DNA of 64,000 nt from a bacterium (GTDB taxonomy: Bacteria; Zhuqueibacterota; QNDG01; JAGLOF01): contig JAFGRY010000043.1 of the NCBI GenBank assembly GCA_016934955.1, forward strand, positions 30,966-94,965. The letters run 5' to 3'. Position 1 is the first letter of the stretch. Each line of letters opens with the position of its first letter. The notes beneath the pieces are model-generated. The model did no database searches, was not told where the DNA came from, and saw nothing but the letters and a program-made list of their open reading frames with translations. Positions 45,390 through 54,949 of the stretch are shown here, piece by piece. Both the position numbers and the translations under genes were made by a program.

Positions 45390-46274
45390 TCACTGCCTCG
45401 CCACGAACAGATCATATCGCCGGCCCGAGAGAGAGCCGAACACACCGATACCGCCCTGTATGCCCCCTTCCATTTCGGGATGGGAGGTGCGGGTGAGATA
45501 GCGATGGTAATTATCATCGATGGCTGCGACCGTCAGTGTGTACGAGCCATAGAATGCTATCATCGACGAGTACCAGGAAATGGTGCATCCTCCGTCGGGG
45601 TCGATGTCTCCCATCTCCCTGAACCGTCCCACCGCGGTGATATGTTTCGGGGGTGTATCCTCTCCTCCGCCGAATTCAGCGTCACTGCCCGGCCGGGTAC
45701 GGCCGAAAAAGGGATTGATATACTCCGCCGTCTCCCATGTTTCCCGGCAGTTCATGTCGACCACGATCAGCTGCTCCGAATCACCATGCTCCAGATAGAG
45801 CGGTACCCGCTGGGAAAGCCGGTCGGGAGACACGACATTGATGCTGTCGTCTTTCAGGGCGGAAGTTACGCGCAGGGATTCAGGCACCGTGGTTTCCGCG
45901 CTCACCTGCCGGTCCGGAGTCGTAATCTGCAGCCGATAGGTATATCCGGACCGGATATACAGCGACTCATTGTAAAACAGTCCGGGCCGGGCGGAATCCC
46001 CGGCAAGGCTGACCATCAGGCCGGTGTTCACTTCCGTCATGGTGACGGTCCCGCCCGAAAGGGCCGCCTCGGAGAGCGTATACAATTCTTTCAGCGGCTG
46101 CGTGCGGGTGATCAGGATCGCCGCAGCGCTGTCCAGCGCCGTCTCCCCCCTCAGGAATCCGAACACAGCGATCTCGTCCTCATATTCCGCATCCAGGGGC
46201 TGTTCCACACAGGCCGGGAAGGATGCAATCAGCATTCCCAGCAAAACGAAGGCACCATATCTTTTTCCGGTCAC
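45390..46274 (-). CDS. DUF4249 lipoprotein, partner of the TonB receptor
   Basis: A 294-residue protein. The GTG start has AAGGAG 7 bases upstream. A lipoprotein signal (ASFPAC) precedes PLDAEYEDEIAVFGFLRG. VTMTEVNTG and YRLQITTPDRQVSAETTVPE are typical of DUF4249. Such proteins are encoded beside TonB receptors in Bacteroidota and may be a surface or periplasmic accessory. Here the receptor gene ends 11 bases upstream, so it is an operon. The ligand is unknown. Confidence 0.88.
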   Translation of the reverse strand: MTGKRYGAFVLLGMLIASFPACVEQPLDAEYEDEIAVFGFLRGETALDSAAAILITRTQPLKELYTLSEAALSGGTVTMTEVNTGLMVSLAGDSARPGLFYNESLYIRSGYTYRLQITTPDRQVSAETTVPESLRVTSALKDDSINVVSPDRLSQRVPLYLEHGDSEQLIVVDMNCRETWETAEYINPFFGRTRPGSDAEFGGGEDTPPKHITAVGRFREMGDIDPDGGCTISWYSSMIAFYGSYTLTVAAIDDNYHRYLTRTSHPEMEGGIQGGIGVFGSLSGRRYDLFVARQ

Positions 46275-46285
46275 CCGCGGGCTCC

Positions 46286-48505
46286 TTAAAATGTGATGGT
46301 AACGCCGAAGGTCGGCAGCAGGGGCAGCATGGTAAAATCTTCCTGCTGCGAAGGATTCTGCGTATTGTCGTACCGCCTGAACCAGACGTTTTCATGACCG
46401 TAGGCATTGACGACCTGCAGGTACCATTCGCTGTCAAGCGAAAACAGCCTGGTCCGGTAAAACAGACCGAGGTCGAGACGATGGTAGGCCGGCAGCCGCC
46501 GCGTGTTCTTCTCCCCTTCCAGATCGGTATAGTATATGTCACCGGAGGGATTCATGACGGCATACCGGGCCGTGGATTCAGTATAGGGCTGACCCGATCC
46601 GTATTTGAAGGCGAGATTGAATCTCAGTTTCCCGCTGATGGTGAGGTCCTGCATCACCGTCACCGTGTGCCGCCGGTCATAGGTCGGGAAATAGGGCTTG
46701 TCGAAATTATACCCGTCGACCTGCTTGCGGATCCAGTTCAGGGAATAGCCGATCCACCCCTGCAGCCGCCAGATATTATTGCGGATATAGAGATCCGCTC
46801 CATACGATTCGGCGTCTCCCCGCAAGAAATTCATGGCCGCGGTCATCTCCGCAAATTCCTCATCCGCCCCCCGTTCCGCCCGGTATTCGGCGATGTTCCG
46901 GTACTTCTTGTAATAGACCTCCGCCTCGACGGAAATCCTGCGCCCGGGATCATATGAAATCCCGGCGATCAGATGATCCGCCTCTCCGGGAGGAAAGGTT
47001 GCGTCGACCGGCAGCCACATGTCCGCGAAACTGAATCCCTCCTGCTGGATGAGATTCAGGAACTGGCTGTACCTGCCCCAGGTAAGGGTGACGTCGAGAT
47101 AATCACTGAGAATCCGTTTGTAGGCGGCTCGGGGAGCGATCCTCACATACTGCCCTTCACTGTAGTAGTTGAGGCGAAGGCCTGTCTGCAGCACATTGAC
47201 ACCGCCAAACCGGTAGTTATCCTGGATGTAGGCACTGTGGGAGAATCCGTTGTACCGGTTTTTATACGTCAGATCGACGATGCGGTAATCGAGCCCGAAA
47301 TCGAGCATCTTGCTCTCGAATCCGAAATCGAGGGAGTGGTCGGACGTGTGGCTGTAACTGAGCATACCCTTGAGGGAGATATCGTCGATGCGGTTGGTGA
47401 TGCCGAAGCCCACATCCTCGAAGCGGACAAGCGTATTGCTGCTGAACTCGCTGCCGGCGAGTACGAAATGGGAAAACAGCCGGCTGGAGAAAAGGTGGGT
47501 CCACTGGGAACTGAAGGTCCGGTTTCCCCAGTCGAGGGAGATGGAGGACCCCGCGGTTTCGATGTCGAGCACATCGTTCCCCAGGTAGCCGCTGAGACTC
47601 ACCTGATTTCTGCTGTCGGCGTCGTAGTTGACCTTGAAGTGCCCGTCGTAGAAGTAGTAGGGCAGGTCGATATCCATGAGGCTGGCGGCCAGATCGAGAT
47701 AGGTGCGGCGGAACGATCCCATCCAGGAGCCCTTTTTCCAGGGCCCTTCCAGGGTGAGGCTCGAGCTGAGCAGGCTCACCCGGGCCGTTCCATGGGTTTC
47801 GTTCCGGTTGCCCTCCTTATTCACGACATCGAGGACGGAGGACAGACGCCCCCCGTACCTGGCGGGGAATCCCCCTTTCAGCAGCTTGACCGATTTCACG
47901 GCGTCGGTATTGAAGGTGCTGAAAAATCCGAACATGTGGTTGGGATTGTATACATCGATGTGGTCCAGAAGGATGAGGTTCTGGTCCGGGCTGCCGCCCC
48001 TGATATAGAGGCCGGCGGAAAAATCGGAAAGCGTGGCTACCCCCGGCAGCATCTGGAGGGACCGGAACAGGTCCGGTTCGGCCACCTGGGGCATGCGGCG
48101 GAACTCGGCGGGTGTCACCGTGATCCGCCCGGCGACGACATCGTTCTTCCGCTCTCCCCGCTCCCCCACAACGGTCACTTTCTCGCCCTGTACATTGGTT
48201 TGGATCAGCTCAACATCCAGTTCCGCGTCCAGGCCGGCGCTCAGGGTCACCCGCCGGGTGACCGGTGTATATCCCATATACAGAAACCGGAGAGAATAAT
48301 TACCGGGCGGCAGACCGGGCAGCACGTAGTAGCCTTTCATATTCGTCACCGTACCGCGGTTCGTTCCCTCGATCAGGATATTGACGGAAATCGCCGGCTC
48401 CCGGCTCTCCTTGAAACGGACGTACCCGTGGATCATCGCATCCTGGGCAGCGGCTGATCCGCTGATCAGCAGTATGAGAAGCATTGCTGTCATGCGTCTG
48501 TTCAT
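46286..48505 (-). CDS. TonB-dependent outer-membrane receptor with carboxypeptidase-like domain
   Basis: A 739-residue protein. A signal peptide (to about residue 20, SAAAQ) is followed by a carboxypeptidase-regulatory-like repeat (IHGYVRFKESREPAISVNI, GYYVLPGLPPGNYSL). The plug domain contains IRGGSPDQNLILLDHIDVYNPNH and FPARYGGRLSSVLDV. The rest is a beta-barrel ending in an aromatic strand (FGVTITF). It imports an unknown ligand with TonB energy. It is co-transcribed with the DUF4249 lipoprotein downstream; no polysaccharide-utilisation genes are nearby. Confidence 0.93.
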   Translation of the reverse strand: MNRRMTAMLLILLISGSAAAQDAMIHGYVRFKESREPAISVNILIEGTNRGTVTNMKGYYVLPGLPPGNYSLRFLYMGYTPVTRRVTLSAGLDAELDVELIQTNVQGEKVTVVGERGERKNDVVAGRITVTPAEFRRMPQVAEPDLFRSLQMLPGVATLSDFSAGLYIRGGSPDQNLILLDHIDVYNPNHMFGFFSTFNTDAVKSVKLLKGGFPARYGGRLSSVLDVVNKEGNRNETHGTARVSLLSSSLTLEGPWKKGSWMGSFRRTYLDLAASLMDIDLPYYFYDGHFKVNYDADSRNQVSLSGYLGNDVLDIETAGSSISLDWGNRTFSSQWTHLFSSRLFSHFVLAGSEFSSNTLVRFEDVGFGITNRIDDISLKGMLSYSHTSDHSLDFGFESKMLDFGLDYRIVDLTYKNRYNGFSHSAYIQDNYRFGGVNVLQTGLRLNYYSEGQYVRIAPRAAYKRILSDYLDVTLTWGRYSQFLNLIQQEGFSFADMWLPVDATFPPGEADHLIAGISYDPGRRISVEAEVYYKKYRNIAEYRAERGADEEFAEMTAAMNFLRGDAESYGADLYIRNNIWRLQGWIGYSLNWIRKQVDGYNFDKPYFPTYDRRHTVTVMQDLTISGKLRFNLAFKYGSGQPYTESTARYAVMNPSGDIYYTDLEGEKNTRRLPAYHRLDLGLFYRTRLFSLDSEWYLQVVNAYGHENVWFRRYDNTQNPSQQEDFTMLPLLPTFGVTITF

Positions 48506-48682
48506 GATCGATTCACCGATATCTTTTCACTGGCGGGATACCGAAACGGGCGGAATACAGGGAACAATGTGCATACCCGGCGTACGAATCGAACACCGGT
48601 CACCCCTGCGGCAGCAATACTGAACGGCATATCACACACCCTTCCCTGGTCTGTTAGTAAAGCGGTAATGCACCAGTCCACC

Positions 48683-49153
48683 TCATTTTCCCTGCTGTTT
48701 TTTAATTCTGTATGAAACTATCATCGCCTTTATGGCTCCCGCCCATAGAAGGAGGGCGCCGATATACAGGGGAACGGCGATTGCCGCACCGGTGTCAGGA
48801 AGCATTTTTCCATAGAGATATCCCAGCAAAACAAGAAAGACCCCGGCCAGGAATCCGGCAGTGATTCTGCCCCATGACAGGCGACCGCAATGCTCACACA
48901 CCATTGACTTTCTATTCTTTTTCTTCTGCCTGCATTTCGGGCAGATGCTCCTGTCAGTCAAGGCAGAAGGTACATGCAGCACTCTCGCTTTACAGTCAGG
49001 ACAACGGCCTCCATTGGCAATATACGCGGACTCCCTATGGACACGTCCGCATTTCGGGCACTTTACTCCGGCCAGTTCAGTGTGACAAAATGGACAGACC
49101 CGGGCATTCGCGTTCACTTCATGACCGCATTTGGAACAGGTGAGCATTTTCAT
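48683..49153 (-). CDS. Triple zinc-ribbon membrane protein
   Basis: A 156-residue protein with six CxxC knuckles that pair into three zinc ribbons: CSKC with CPFC, CPKC with CPDC, CPKC with CEHC, all within the first 95 residues. Two transmembrane helices follow (AGFLAGVFLVLLGYLYG and AIAVPLYIGALLLWAGAIKA) and a basic tail. GGGAG lies 6 bases before the ATG. It is not clearly linked to neighbours; a zinc or redox-sensing membrane role is possible but unproven. Confidence 0.75.
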   Translation of the reverse strand: MKMLTCSKCGHEVNANARVCPFCHTELAGVKCPKCGRVHRESAYIANGGRCPDCKARVLHVPSALTDRSICPKCRQKKKNRKSMVCEHCGRLSWGRITAGFLAGVFLVLLGYLYGKMLPDTGAAIAVPLYIGALLLWAGAIKAMIVSYRIKKQQGK

Positions 49154-49408
49154 GCCAATCTCCCGGAACGGTTACAATTAGTGAATGATTATACTCTATC
49201 AGCAGGCAGCTCTCCCTCGGGGAACGATATCCGGATAGTTCTCCATGCGTTGCTTATCTGGAGCGGGGACAGAGTCATCACTGTATCTGTAATTTCTACC
49301 GATGTTCCTCAATCAGAGATGGATTAAGGTAAGGAATGAAACGCATAAATACAACACGGGATTTTCCCGGCGAGGCGGCAGGAGGTGTATGTACCGTGGT
49401 TCCGGCGG

Positions 49409-50176
49409 TTACCTCTCGAGCCAGCGTTTGAACAGTCCGGCGCGGGCCCTGCTGACTATAATCTGCCCGGGTGCGGCAGGCTCGGTTTTTATAATCAGCC
49501 GGCCGCTGAAATAGGTGTTCACAGCGGTTACCGCCGGCCGGGCGACGATATACTGACGGTTTGCCCGGAAAAAATCATCAGGCGAGAGCCGTTCTTCCAG
49601 GGAATCGAGTTTCTCATGAATCGCGTGGGATATAGTGCGCCGGGTCACTCCGCGCACAAGACCGTTTCTGATATAAAAGTAGGCGAAATCACCGGCCGGC
49701 ACGGGGACAAAACCGTCACTTTTCTCGATCAGGAATGTTCGCTTATATGAAGATCCGAGGGTGGCGCCGATGTGCTGCAGCACAGCGGCGAAGGACGCAT
49801 CCGAGGGAAAAAGGCCATGGCCGGCCAGTTTTCTGTATTTTTCGATGGCAAAGGCCAGCTCCTGCTGCTTTATCGGCTTGAGCAGATAATCGATGCTGTT
49901 GACTTTGAAGGCCTGGAGGGCGTATTCATTATAGGCTGTCGTGAACACAACCGGAAAGGCCACGGTGCATTTCCTGAAAATTTCGAAAGAAGTGCCGTCG
50001 GCGAGTCTGATATCGAAAAATCCAAGATCCGGCGGCGGATGTGATTCAATCCAGGCGACAGCATCTACCACCCGCTCAAGGGTCGCCAGCACCATGATAG
50101 AAGGATCGATCTCCCCGAGGAGGGCCAGCATGTTCCTGGTGGCACCAGGTTCGTCTTCGACGATGATTACGTTCAT
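49409..50176 (-). CDS. LytTR-family response regulator
   Basis: A 255-residue protein. The N-terminal receiver domain has the acidic pocket EDEP near residue 8 and the phospho-acceptor Asp in FFDIRLADG (about residue 55), with the conserved Lys in LLKPIK. The C-terminal LytTR DNA-binding domain reads SPDDFFRANRQYIVARPAV. ATG 50176 forms TGATG with the kinase stop, so the pair is coupled; a GTG three bases earlier is also possible. Targets are unknown, but the barrel/GLPGLI genes on the same strand are the obvious candidates. Confidence 0.93.
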   Translation of the reverse strand: MNVIIVEDEPGATRNMLALLGEIDPSIMVLATLERVVDAVAWIESHPPPDLGFFDIRLADGTSFEIFRKCTVAFPVVFTTAYNEYALQAFKVNSIDYLLKPIKQQELAFAIEKYRKLAGHGLFPSDASFAAVLQHIGATLGSSYKRTFLIEKSDGFVPVPAGDFAYFYIRNGLVRGVTRRTISHAIHEKLDSLEERLSPDDFFRANRQYIVARPAVTAVNTYFSGRLIIKTEPAAPGQIIVSRARAGLFKRWLER

Positions 50177-51258
50177 CACAACCCTCTGTTTCCCGTCCCG
50201 GGAGCTGCAAGCGGGAGTGTCACCGCAAAGCGGGAATCGTCCATCTGTATCGCTATCTCCGATCCCATTATCATACTGAATCGTTTATTCAGGTTGGCCA
50301 GCCCCGTTCCGTGCCCGGCAGTCGCTTTTTTACCGGTGACATTGTTTCTCACCAGTACGCATCCATTACGGCTCTCGACCGACACATGCAGAGGTGTCTC
50401 CCCGGAAATACTGTTATGCTTTACCGCATTTTCCAACAGCACCTGAAGAGAAAGGGGCGGGATCAGCCGCGACAGCAGATCATCGGAAATGGTGATCGCT
50501 ACCCGGAGGTTCCTCCCGAATCGTCTGGTGAGAAGATGGAGATATGAATCCAGAAACGCCAGTTCCTGCGCGAGCGTGACTGTATCTTTGGATTCGCTGT
50601 CGAGAATATACCGGTAGACGTCGGACATTTCCTGCACATACTCGAGGCTGTCCTTCTTGCTTCCCGTTCGAATCACTGCACTTAAGGAATTCAGCGTATT
50701 GAAAAAGAAATGGGGACTTACCTGTTCTTTCAGAACCGCCAGCTCTGCAGACGCTTTCTCCTCCTTCAGGCGGGCATTCTCCAGCTCCGTGCGCCGGATC
50801 CTCTGCACCAGATTAAGTAAAAATCCCACTGCAGCCGCGATGACCGTAATGGACACATTGATATAGAGATACGCATCAATCGCCCGATGCTCTTTTCCTG
50901 TCCAGCGAAAGAGAGCGTAGACTACTTCAGACTCGATAAAGGACAGAAGCAATAAAATAGCCGAAGTTCCCAGAAGTGCAAGCACGATGCGGAAAGAGGC
51001 GGGCGTTGTCCGCGGAAACAGTCTGCCGCCGCTGTAATAATTGAATACAGCGGTAAGAAAGAAAATCACTGCCTGAAACAGGAACGTCACCGATCCATAA
51101 TGGAACCAGACCAGGGCCCGGTCTCCGATTTCGACGCCGGTATCCGACTGCATAAGCTGATGCATATGGCTGAACACCTTGATATTGAAGAGTGATGCCG
51201 CAACCAGCGCGGAGACCAGAAGAATCAATATGGATAATTTCTCTGTTTTTGACCTCAC
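50176..51258 (-). CDS. LytS/YehU-type sensor histidine kinase
   Basis: A 360-residue protein starting at GTG. Four hydrophobic helices occupy residues 1-155, and no extracellular sensor domain is evident. The His_kinase domain has VSPHFFFNTLNSLSAVI (phospho-acceptor His) and the ATPase LLENAVKHN, then GTGLANLNKRF. It pairs with the LytTR regulator that begins at its own stop codon. The signal may be sensed within the membrane. It follows the outer-membrane barrel gene after 122 bases. Confidence 0.93.
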   Translation of the reverse strand: MRSKTEKLSILILLVSALVAASLFNIKVFSHMHQLMQSDTGVEIGDRALVWFHYGSVTFLFQAVIFFLTAVFNYYSGGRLFPRTTPASFRIVLALLGTSAILLLLSFIESEVVYALFRWTGKEHRAIDAYLYINVSITVIAAAVGFLLNLVQRIRRTELENARLKEEKASAELAVLKEQVSPHFFFNTLNSLSAVIRTGSKKDSLEYVQEMSDVYRYILDSESKDTVTLAQELAFLDSYLHLLTRRFGRNLRVAITISDDLLSRLIPPLSLQVLLENAVKHNSISGETPLHVSVESRNGCVLVRNNVTGKKATAGHGTGLANLNKRFSMIMGSEIAIQMDDSRFAVTLPLAAPGTGNRGL

Positions 51259-51380
51259 GGATGCTTCACCCTTTACCTGAATACAGCTCGTGACAAATCC
51301 TCCCGCGGACTGTACGGACCGGAAAACGGTATACCGGATTTTTTTCCGATGGACTTTTCACGGGTCGAGTAGAGCTGATG

Positions 51381-54029
51381 TCACTTCCCCGTCCGGTACC
51401 GGAACGTCAGCATGACATAACGCCCGATCACGTTCTTTGTCTGCTCCATCAGATAATTGACATCACTGATCCGCTGAAAATTGGCATATTTATTGAGCAG
51501 GTCATATCCCCTCAGAACGAGCGAGGCACGTTTGCCCGGCAGGAAATGATAGCTGAGGCGCGCCTCGATCAGGGGCACCTGCACCGATTCCCTGAAGCTC
51601 CTGGCATTGTAATTGACGATATTGGCCCCCGCCCCCACTTCGAACCGTTCGGTCACGAACAGGTCAAGATCGCTGTACCAGGCCGTATTGAAATAGACGC
51701 TGTTCCTCTCCTTCGCAACACTGTACCGCACATCATTGAGGGTTACGGATCCGCCGATTCTGAAATCGTAGTGCTCCTTGCGGCGGTTTTCCACATTGAG
51801 GTCCACCCGGTGCTGGAGACCGGTTGCGATATTTTCTTGGCTGTTTATGATACTGATCCCCTTGCTGAAATTCTCCGCCAGGGTTGAATTTACCTTGAAC
51901 CCCAGCCCCCTCAGGGGGGTGGAGAAATGAACATATCCCCAGGCAGCGGTCTGGTAATTCACGTTCACCGGCACAACAGAGACAGTGTAGTCTTCGTTAA
52001 TCGTCTGCGAGAGGCTTACCTTGTCATGAGTGTAGGAACCGCCGGCATGAACAAAAAGGGAGGTAAAAGAGAAATGATCGAACAGGGACCAGTCAGCCTG
52101 CAGAGAGTAACGGATTTCCGGGCGAAGGTCGATATTCCCTGTATATACGGAGAGCTGATTAATCGTATTGGCAATCGGCAGCAGCTGATTCAGACCCGGC
52201 ATAATTGCCTGGGCACCCCCCTTGATACCGATTCTGCGGCCCGACCGGTAGGCGTTGTTGTACTGGATGAAGGGCAGCAGATAGAGATAGCGGTGCTCGT
52301 CCAGGCTGGTGCCGTCCAACTGCTTATTGAACCTGATCAGGGCCGCGTTGACCCCTGCCTTGAACTGGGATGTGGCGTCGGCGCGCCGCAGAGCGAGTGA
52401 GGGAGTGATCCTGGTTTCCAGGGTAGTGAAGAGCGCACTGAGCGAATCCGTGGCGGTCACATTCTGACCGAACAGTCCCTGCTTTTTGTCAAGGGTCCTG
52501 TCATCTGCATCGATGCCGAGACTGGCATCGATGTACCAGAGCGGCCTGAGCTGCTGCACAACATTCGGCGACAGGCCGATATTCAGGTTCTTTGTCGAAT
52601 TATCCTGAAACTGGTTCTGCAGGGTTGTCTTGTCCGGATTATAGGCAGTGGTGATGCTCTGCCAGCTCAGATCCTGGTCACTTTGAGTATAACCGAAACT
52701 TCCCCTGGTAATGAACTGTGTCCTGCCTTCATTGTATTTGAGAATGTTTGAAGCGTTGAGTGTCACATCTGTACCGTGCTGATCTTCCTCTGTTTTGTTT
52801 TCATACTCATTCAGTATGACATCATCCTGAGTGGTCACGGCCGTGGTGAGCCGTGTTTCCGTATAGGGATTAACGCTGATATTCCCGTTGAAAATGAACC
52901 GGTGATCCGCACTGAAGTTGTGCCTGATCCCGAGATTGACGCGATGGGGAGTATCGGTATATATTCGGTCCAGGTCCTGATCCTGATAATAGGAACCGTC
53001 CTGAATAAAATGCTCGGTAAGCGTTTTCTCCTGCAGCCCGGTTTCGGTGGAACTGACCAGGTAACTGAAAAAATACCGGTTCGGTTTTCCCGTGTTGAGG
53101 GAAAGATTGAGTCCGCCCGAGGCGGTGGTGTTCAGCCCGCCGATCTCCCTGCCGAAATCCTTATGCTCTTTCCCGGAAAACCCGAATTCATTCACGTTGT
53201 TCAGATTGCCAAGCAGGGCGCTCTGTATTGTGCTGGAAAAGCGGTAGAGCTTGCCCCCCGCGGTGTAGCGGTTTTTCCGGCTGTCCCCCCTGCCGCCCCC
53301 CGCCGCCACGTCTCCGAAATACCCCTTTTTGCTGTCCTCATTCAGCAGCAGGTTGATGGTCCGGTCCTGAATCCCGTCGCTGATCCCGGTAAATTCCGCT
53401 TCCTCGGACAGCTTGTCAAACACTTCCACTTTATCCACCGATCGGGCCGGAAGATTTTTCGTGGCGACTTTCGGATCACTGTCGAAAAACTCCTTTCCGT
53501 CCACCAGCACCTTTGTGACATCTTCACCAAGGGCCTTTATGTTCCCCGCTTTATCCACCTCCACGCCCGGGATCTTCTTCAGGAGATCCTCGACTACGGC
53601 ACCGGTTTTTACGGTAAAGGCTTTGGCATTGAACGTAACGGTATCCTGTTTGAACTGTATGGGAACATACTCCGCGGTGACGGTGGCCCCTTTCAGATCC
53701 GCCGCCTCCATCACCTGTATTCCCAGATCGACGCCGATGCCGGCCGTGAGAGACAGCGGTTCAAACACCGTTTTCTTGGTAACAAAGGAATATTGCAGCA
53801 GGTAGTCGCCGCTGCGGATGTGCGCGATCTCCCAGTCGCCGGTTTTATCCGACACATCATAATACTGCAGGGTCGAGTCGGCCGGATGCAGCAGAACAAC
53901 CTGTACATACGGGAGCGGACTGTTCTCCTGGTCGACCACTGTTCCGAAAATCCGGTTCTGGGAATAGACGGTGGGTGAACAGCCAATGAGAAATATGATT
54001 ATCAGAAGTATCTTATGTGTCTTCGCCAT
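51381..54029 (-). CDS. Outer-membrane beta-barrel protein (TonB-receptor-like, OMP_b-brl type)
   Basis: About 882 residues from the ATG at 54029; an in-frame ATG 36 bases upstream is possible. A signal peptide ends at VYSQ. An N-terminal carboxypeptidase-like domain (GTVVDQENSPLPYVQVVLL) is followed by a plug-like domain (LKKIPGVEVDKAGNIKALGE, VLVDGKEFF), then GYFGDVAAGGG and a long barrel ending MLTFRYRTGK. This subtype often lies next to GLPGLI-family genes, as here, 67 bases after the first one. It probably acts as a transporter or docking protein; the ligand is unknown. Confidence 0.9.
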   Translation of the reverse strand: MAKTHKILLIIIFLIGCSPTVYSQNRIFGTVVDQENSPLPYVQVVLLHPADSTLQYYDVSDKTGDWEIAHIRSGDYLLQYSFVTKKTVFEPLSLTAGIGVDLGIQVMEAADLKGATVTAEYVPIQFKQDTVTFNAKAFTVKTGAVVEDLLKKIPGVEVDKAGNIKALGEDVTKVLVDGKEFFDSDPKVATKNLPARSVDKVEVFDKLSEEAEFTGISDGIQDRTINLLLNEDSKKGYFGDVAAGGGRGDSRKNRYTAGGKLYRFSSTIQSALLGNLNNVNEFGFSGKEHKDFGREIGGLNTTASGGLNLSLNTGKPNRYFFSYLVSSTETGLQEKTLTEHFIQDGSYYQDQDLDRIYTDTPHRVNLGIRHNFSADHRFIFNGNISVNPYTETRLTTAVTTQDDVILNEYENKTEEDQHGTDVTLNASNILKYNEGRTQFITRGSFGYTQSDQDLSWQSITTAYNPDKTTLQNQFQDNSTKNLNIGLSPNVVQQLRPLWYIDASLGIDADDRTLDKKQGLFGQNVTATDSLSALFTTLETRITPSLALRRADATSQFKAGVNAALIRFNKQLDGTSLDEHRYLYLLPFIQYNNAYRSGRRIGIKGGAQAIMPGLNQLLPIANTINQLSVYTGNIDLRPEIRYSLQADWSLFDHFSFTSLFVHAGGSYTHDKVSLSQTINEDYTVSVVPVNVNYQTAAWGYVHFSTPLRGLGFKVNSTLAENFSKGISIINSQENIATGLQHRVDLNVENRRKEHYDFRIGGSVTLNDVRYSVAKERNSVYFNTAWYSDLDLFVTERFEVGAGANIVNYNARSFRESVQVPLIEARLSYHFLPGKRASLVLRGYDLLNKYANFQRISDVNYLMEQTKNVIGRYVMLTFRYRTGK

Positions 54030-54096
54030 GAAGCCTGCCCTGTTCTTCGTCCTCTTCCGACACACGGTGACCGCTGGTGCAGTTCCGCATTATGTA

Positions 54097-54876
54097 TCAG
54101 CGATGAAAATTGGTTCTGGATCCTTTTGTATCTTCCCACTCTCTGGTCTTTTCCTTTACCAGCGCATCCAGTTCCTCCTGAGTCAGTCCCTTCCCTGCCG
54201 CCGGCTTGACGATCATCATCTCATCGGGCGGGGTGATCCCGATTTCCGTGGCAACGAAAACGGTTTCACCGTTCACATCCACGGCCAGGATCAGCCCCGG
54301 CAGTCCGCCGAATTCGGCGGGTCCAATCGGGACGGAAATGGCAGGAGAAAACCACGCTGTTATGGTATTTCCATCGCGCACTGTCTCCGCGCCATGGCAC
54401 ACATAATTCTCTATTCTGACCTGCTTTCCCGTCAATTTCCAGGAATATGATGCAGCGGGACCCGTGACATGGAACGGCCGGGTCATGAATTCGATGTGGC
54501 GAATCGTTTCTCCCGAATCGAGGTCCCAATAGACTTTCTGAAGAATTATTCTCGGCGGCGCCATGACATCGAGATGGGCGAGCGCGCCCTCAAGTTCCTG
54601 AGGAAGGTTCTTGTTGGCATCGGCATCCTCTTCAAAAAGCGCTCTCTTCCCGCTGAAATACAGTGTATGTACTGTGGTACTTGACGTGGGGAGCGAGGCC
54701 ACGTATTCAGCAGCGCGTTCGTCGCTGTTGGCATCGATATTGAACAATGCCGCGAAATCATAGCGGGTTGTCTGCAGGTAGGTAACGGTTCCGCGCTCCG
54801 GATGCTGAGCAGCAGTATGTTCCAATGCCGTCAGCAGCATACCCGCCAGGACTGGAATCAGTATGGTCGTTTTCAC
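54097..54876 (-). CDS. GLPGLI-family exported protein (copy 1)
   Basis: A 259-residue protein with signal peptide (ending TAAQ). The family signature appears as FGGLPGLILAVDVNGETVFVATEI; upstream TVTYLQTTRYDF is shared with the neighbour. The end is a charged helix (LTQEELDALVKEKTREWE). GTG start with AAGGAG 9 bases upstream. GLPGLI proteins have no known biochemical function. This copy lies between the second GLPGLI gene and the barrel gene. Confidence 0.92.
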   Translation of the reverse strand: MKTTILIPVLAGMLLTALEHTAAQHPERGTVTYLQTTRYDFAALFNIDANSDERAAEYVASLPTSSTTVHTLYFSGKRALFEEDADANKNLPQELEGALAHLDVMAPPRIILQKVYWDLDSGETIRHIEFMTRPFHVTGPAASYSWKLTGKQVRIENYVCHGAETVRDGNTITAWFSPAISVPIGPAEFGGLPGLILAVDVNGETVFVATEIGITPPDEMMIVKPAAGKGLTQEELDALVKEKTREWEDTKGSRTNFHR

Positions 54877-54949
54877 TGGTATATCTCCTTACCTGTTCTT
54901 ATGAGAGCAAATAATACATCATTATTATTGTGTGTCCGGCAGGATCCTG

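Noticed and set aside
46973..48457. 494-codon open frame on the plus strand
   Set aside because: Lies fully antisense to the TonB receptor, whose domains are unmistakable. High GC content keeps the opposite frame open.
52776..53978. 400-codon plus-strand frame
   Set aside because: Antisense to the beta-barrel gene, which has clear domains and a signal peptide.
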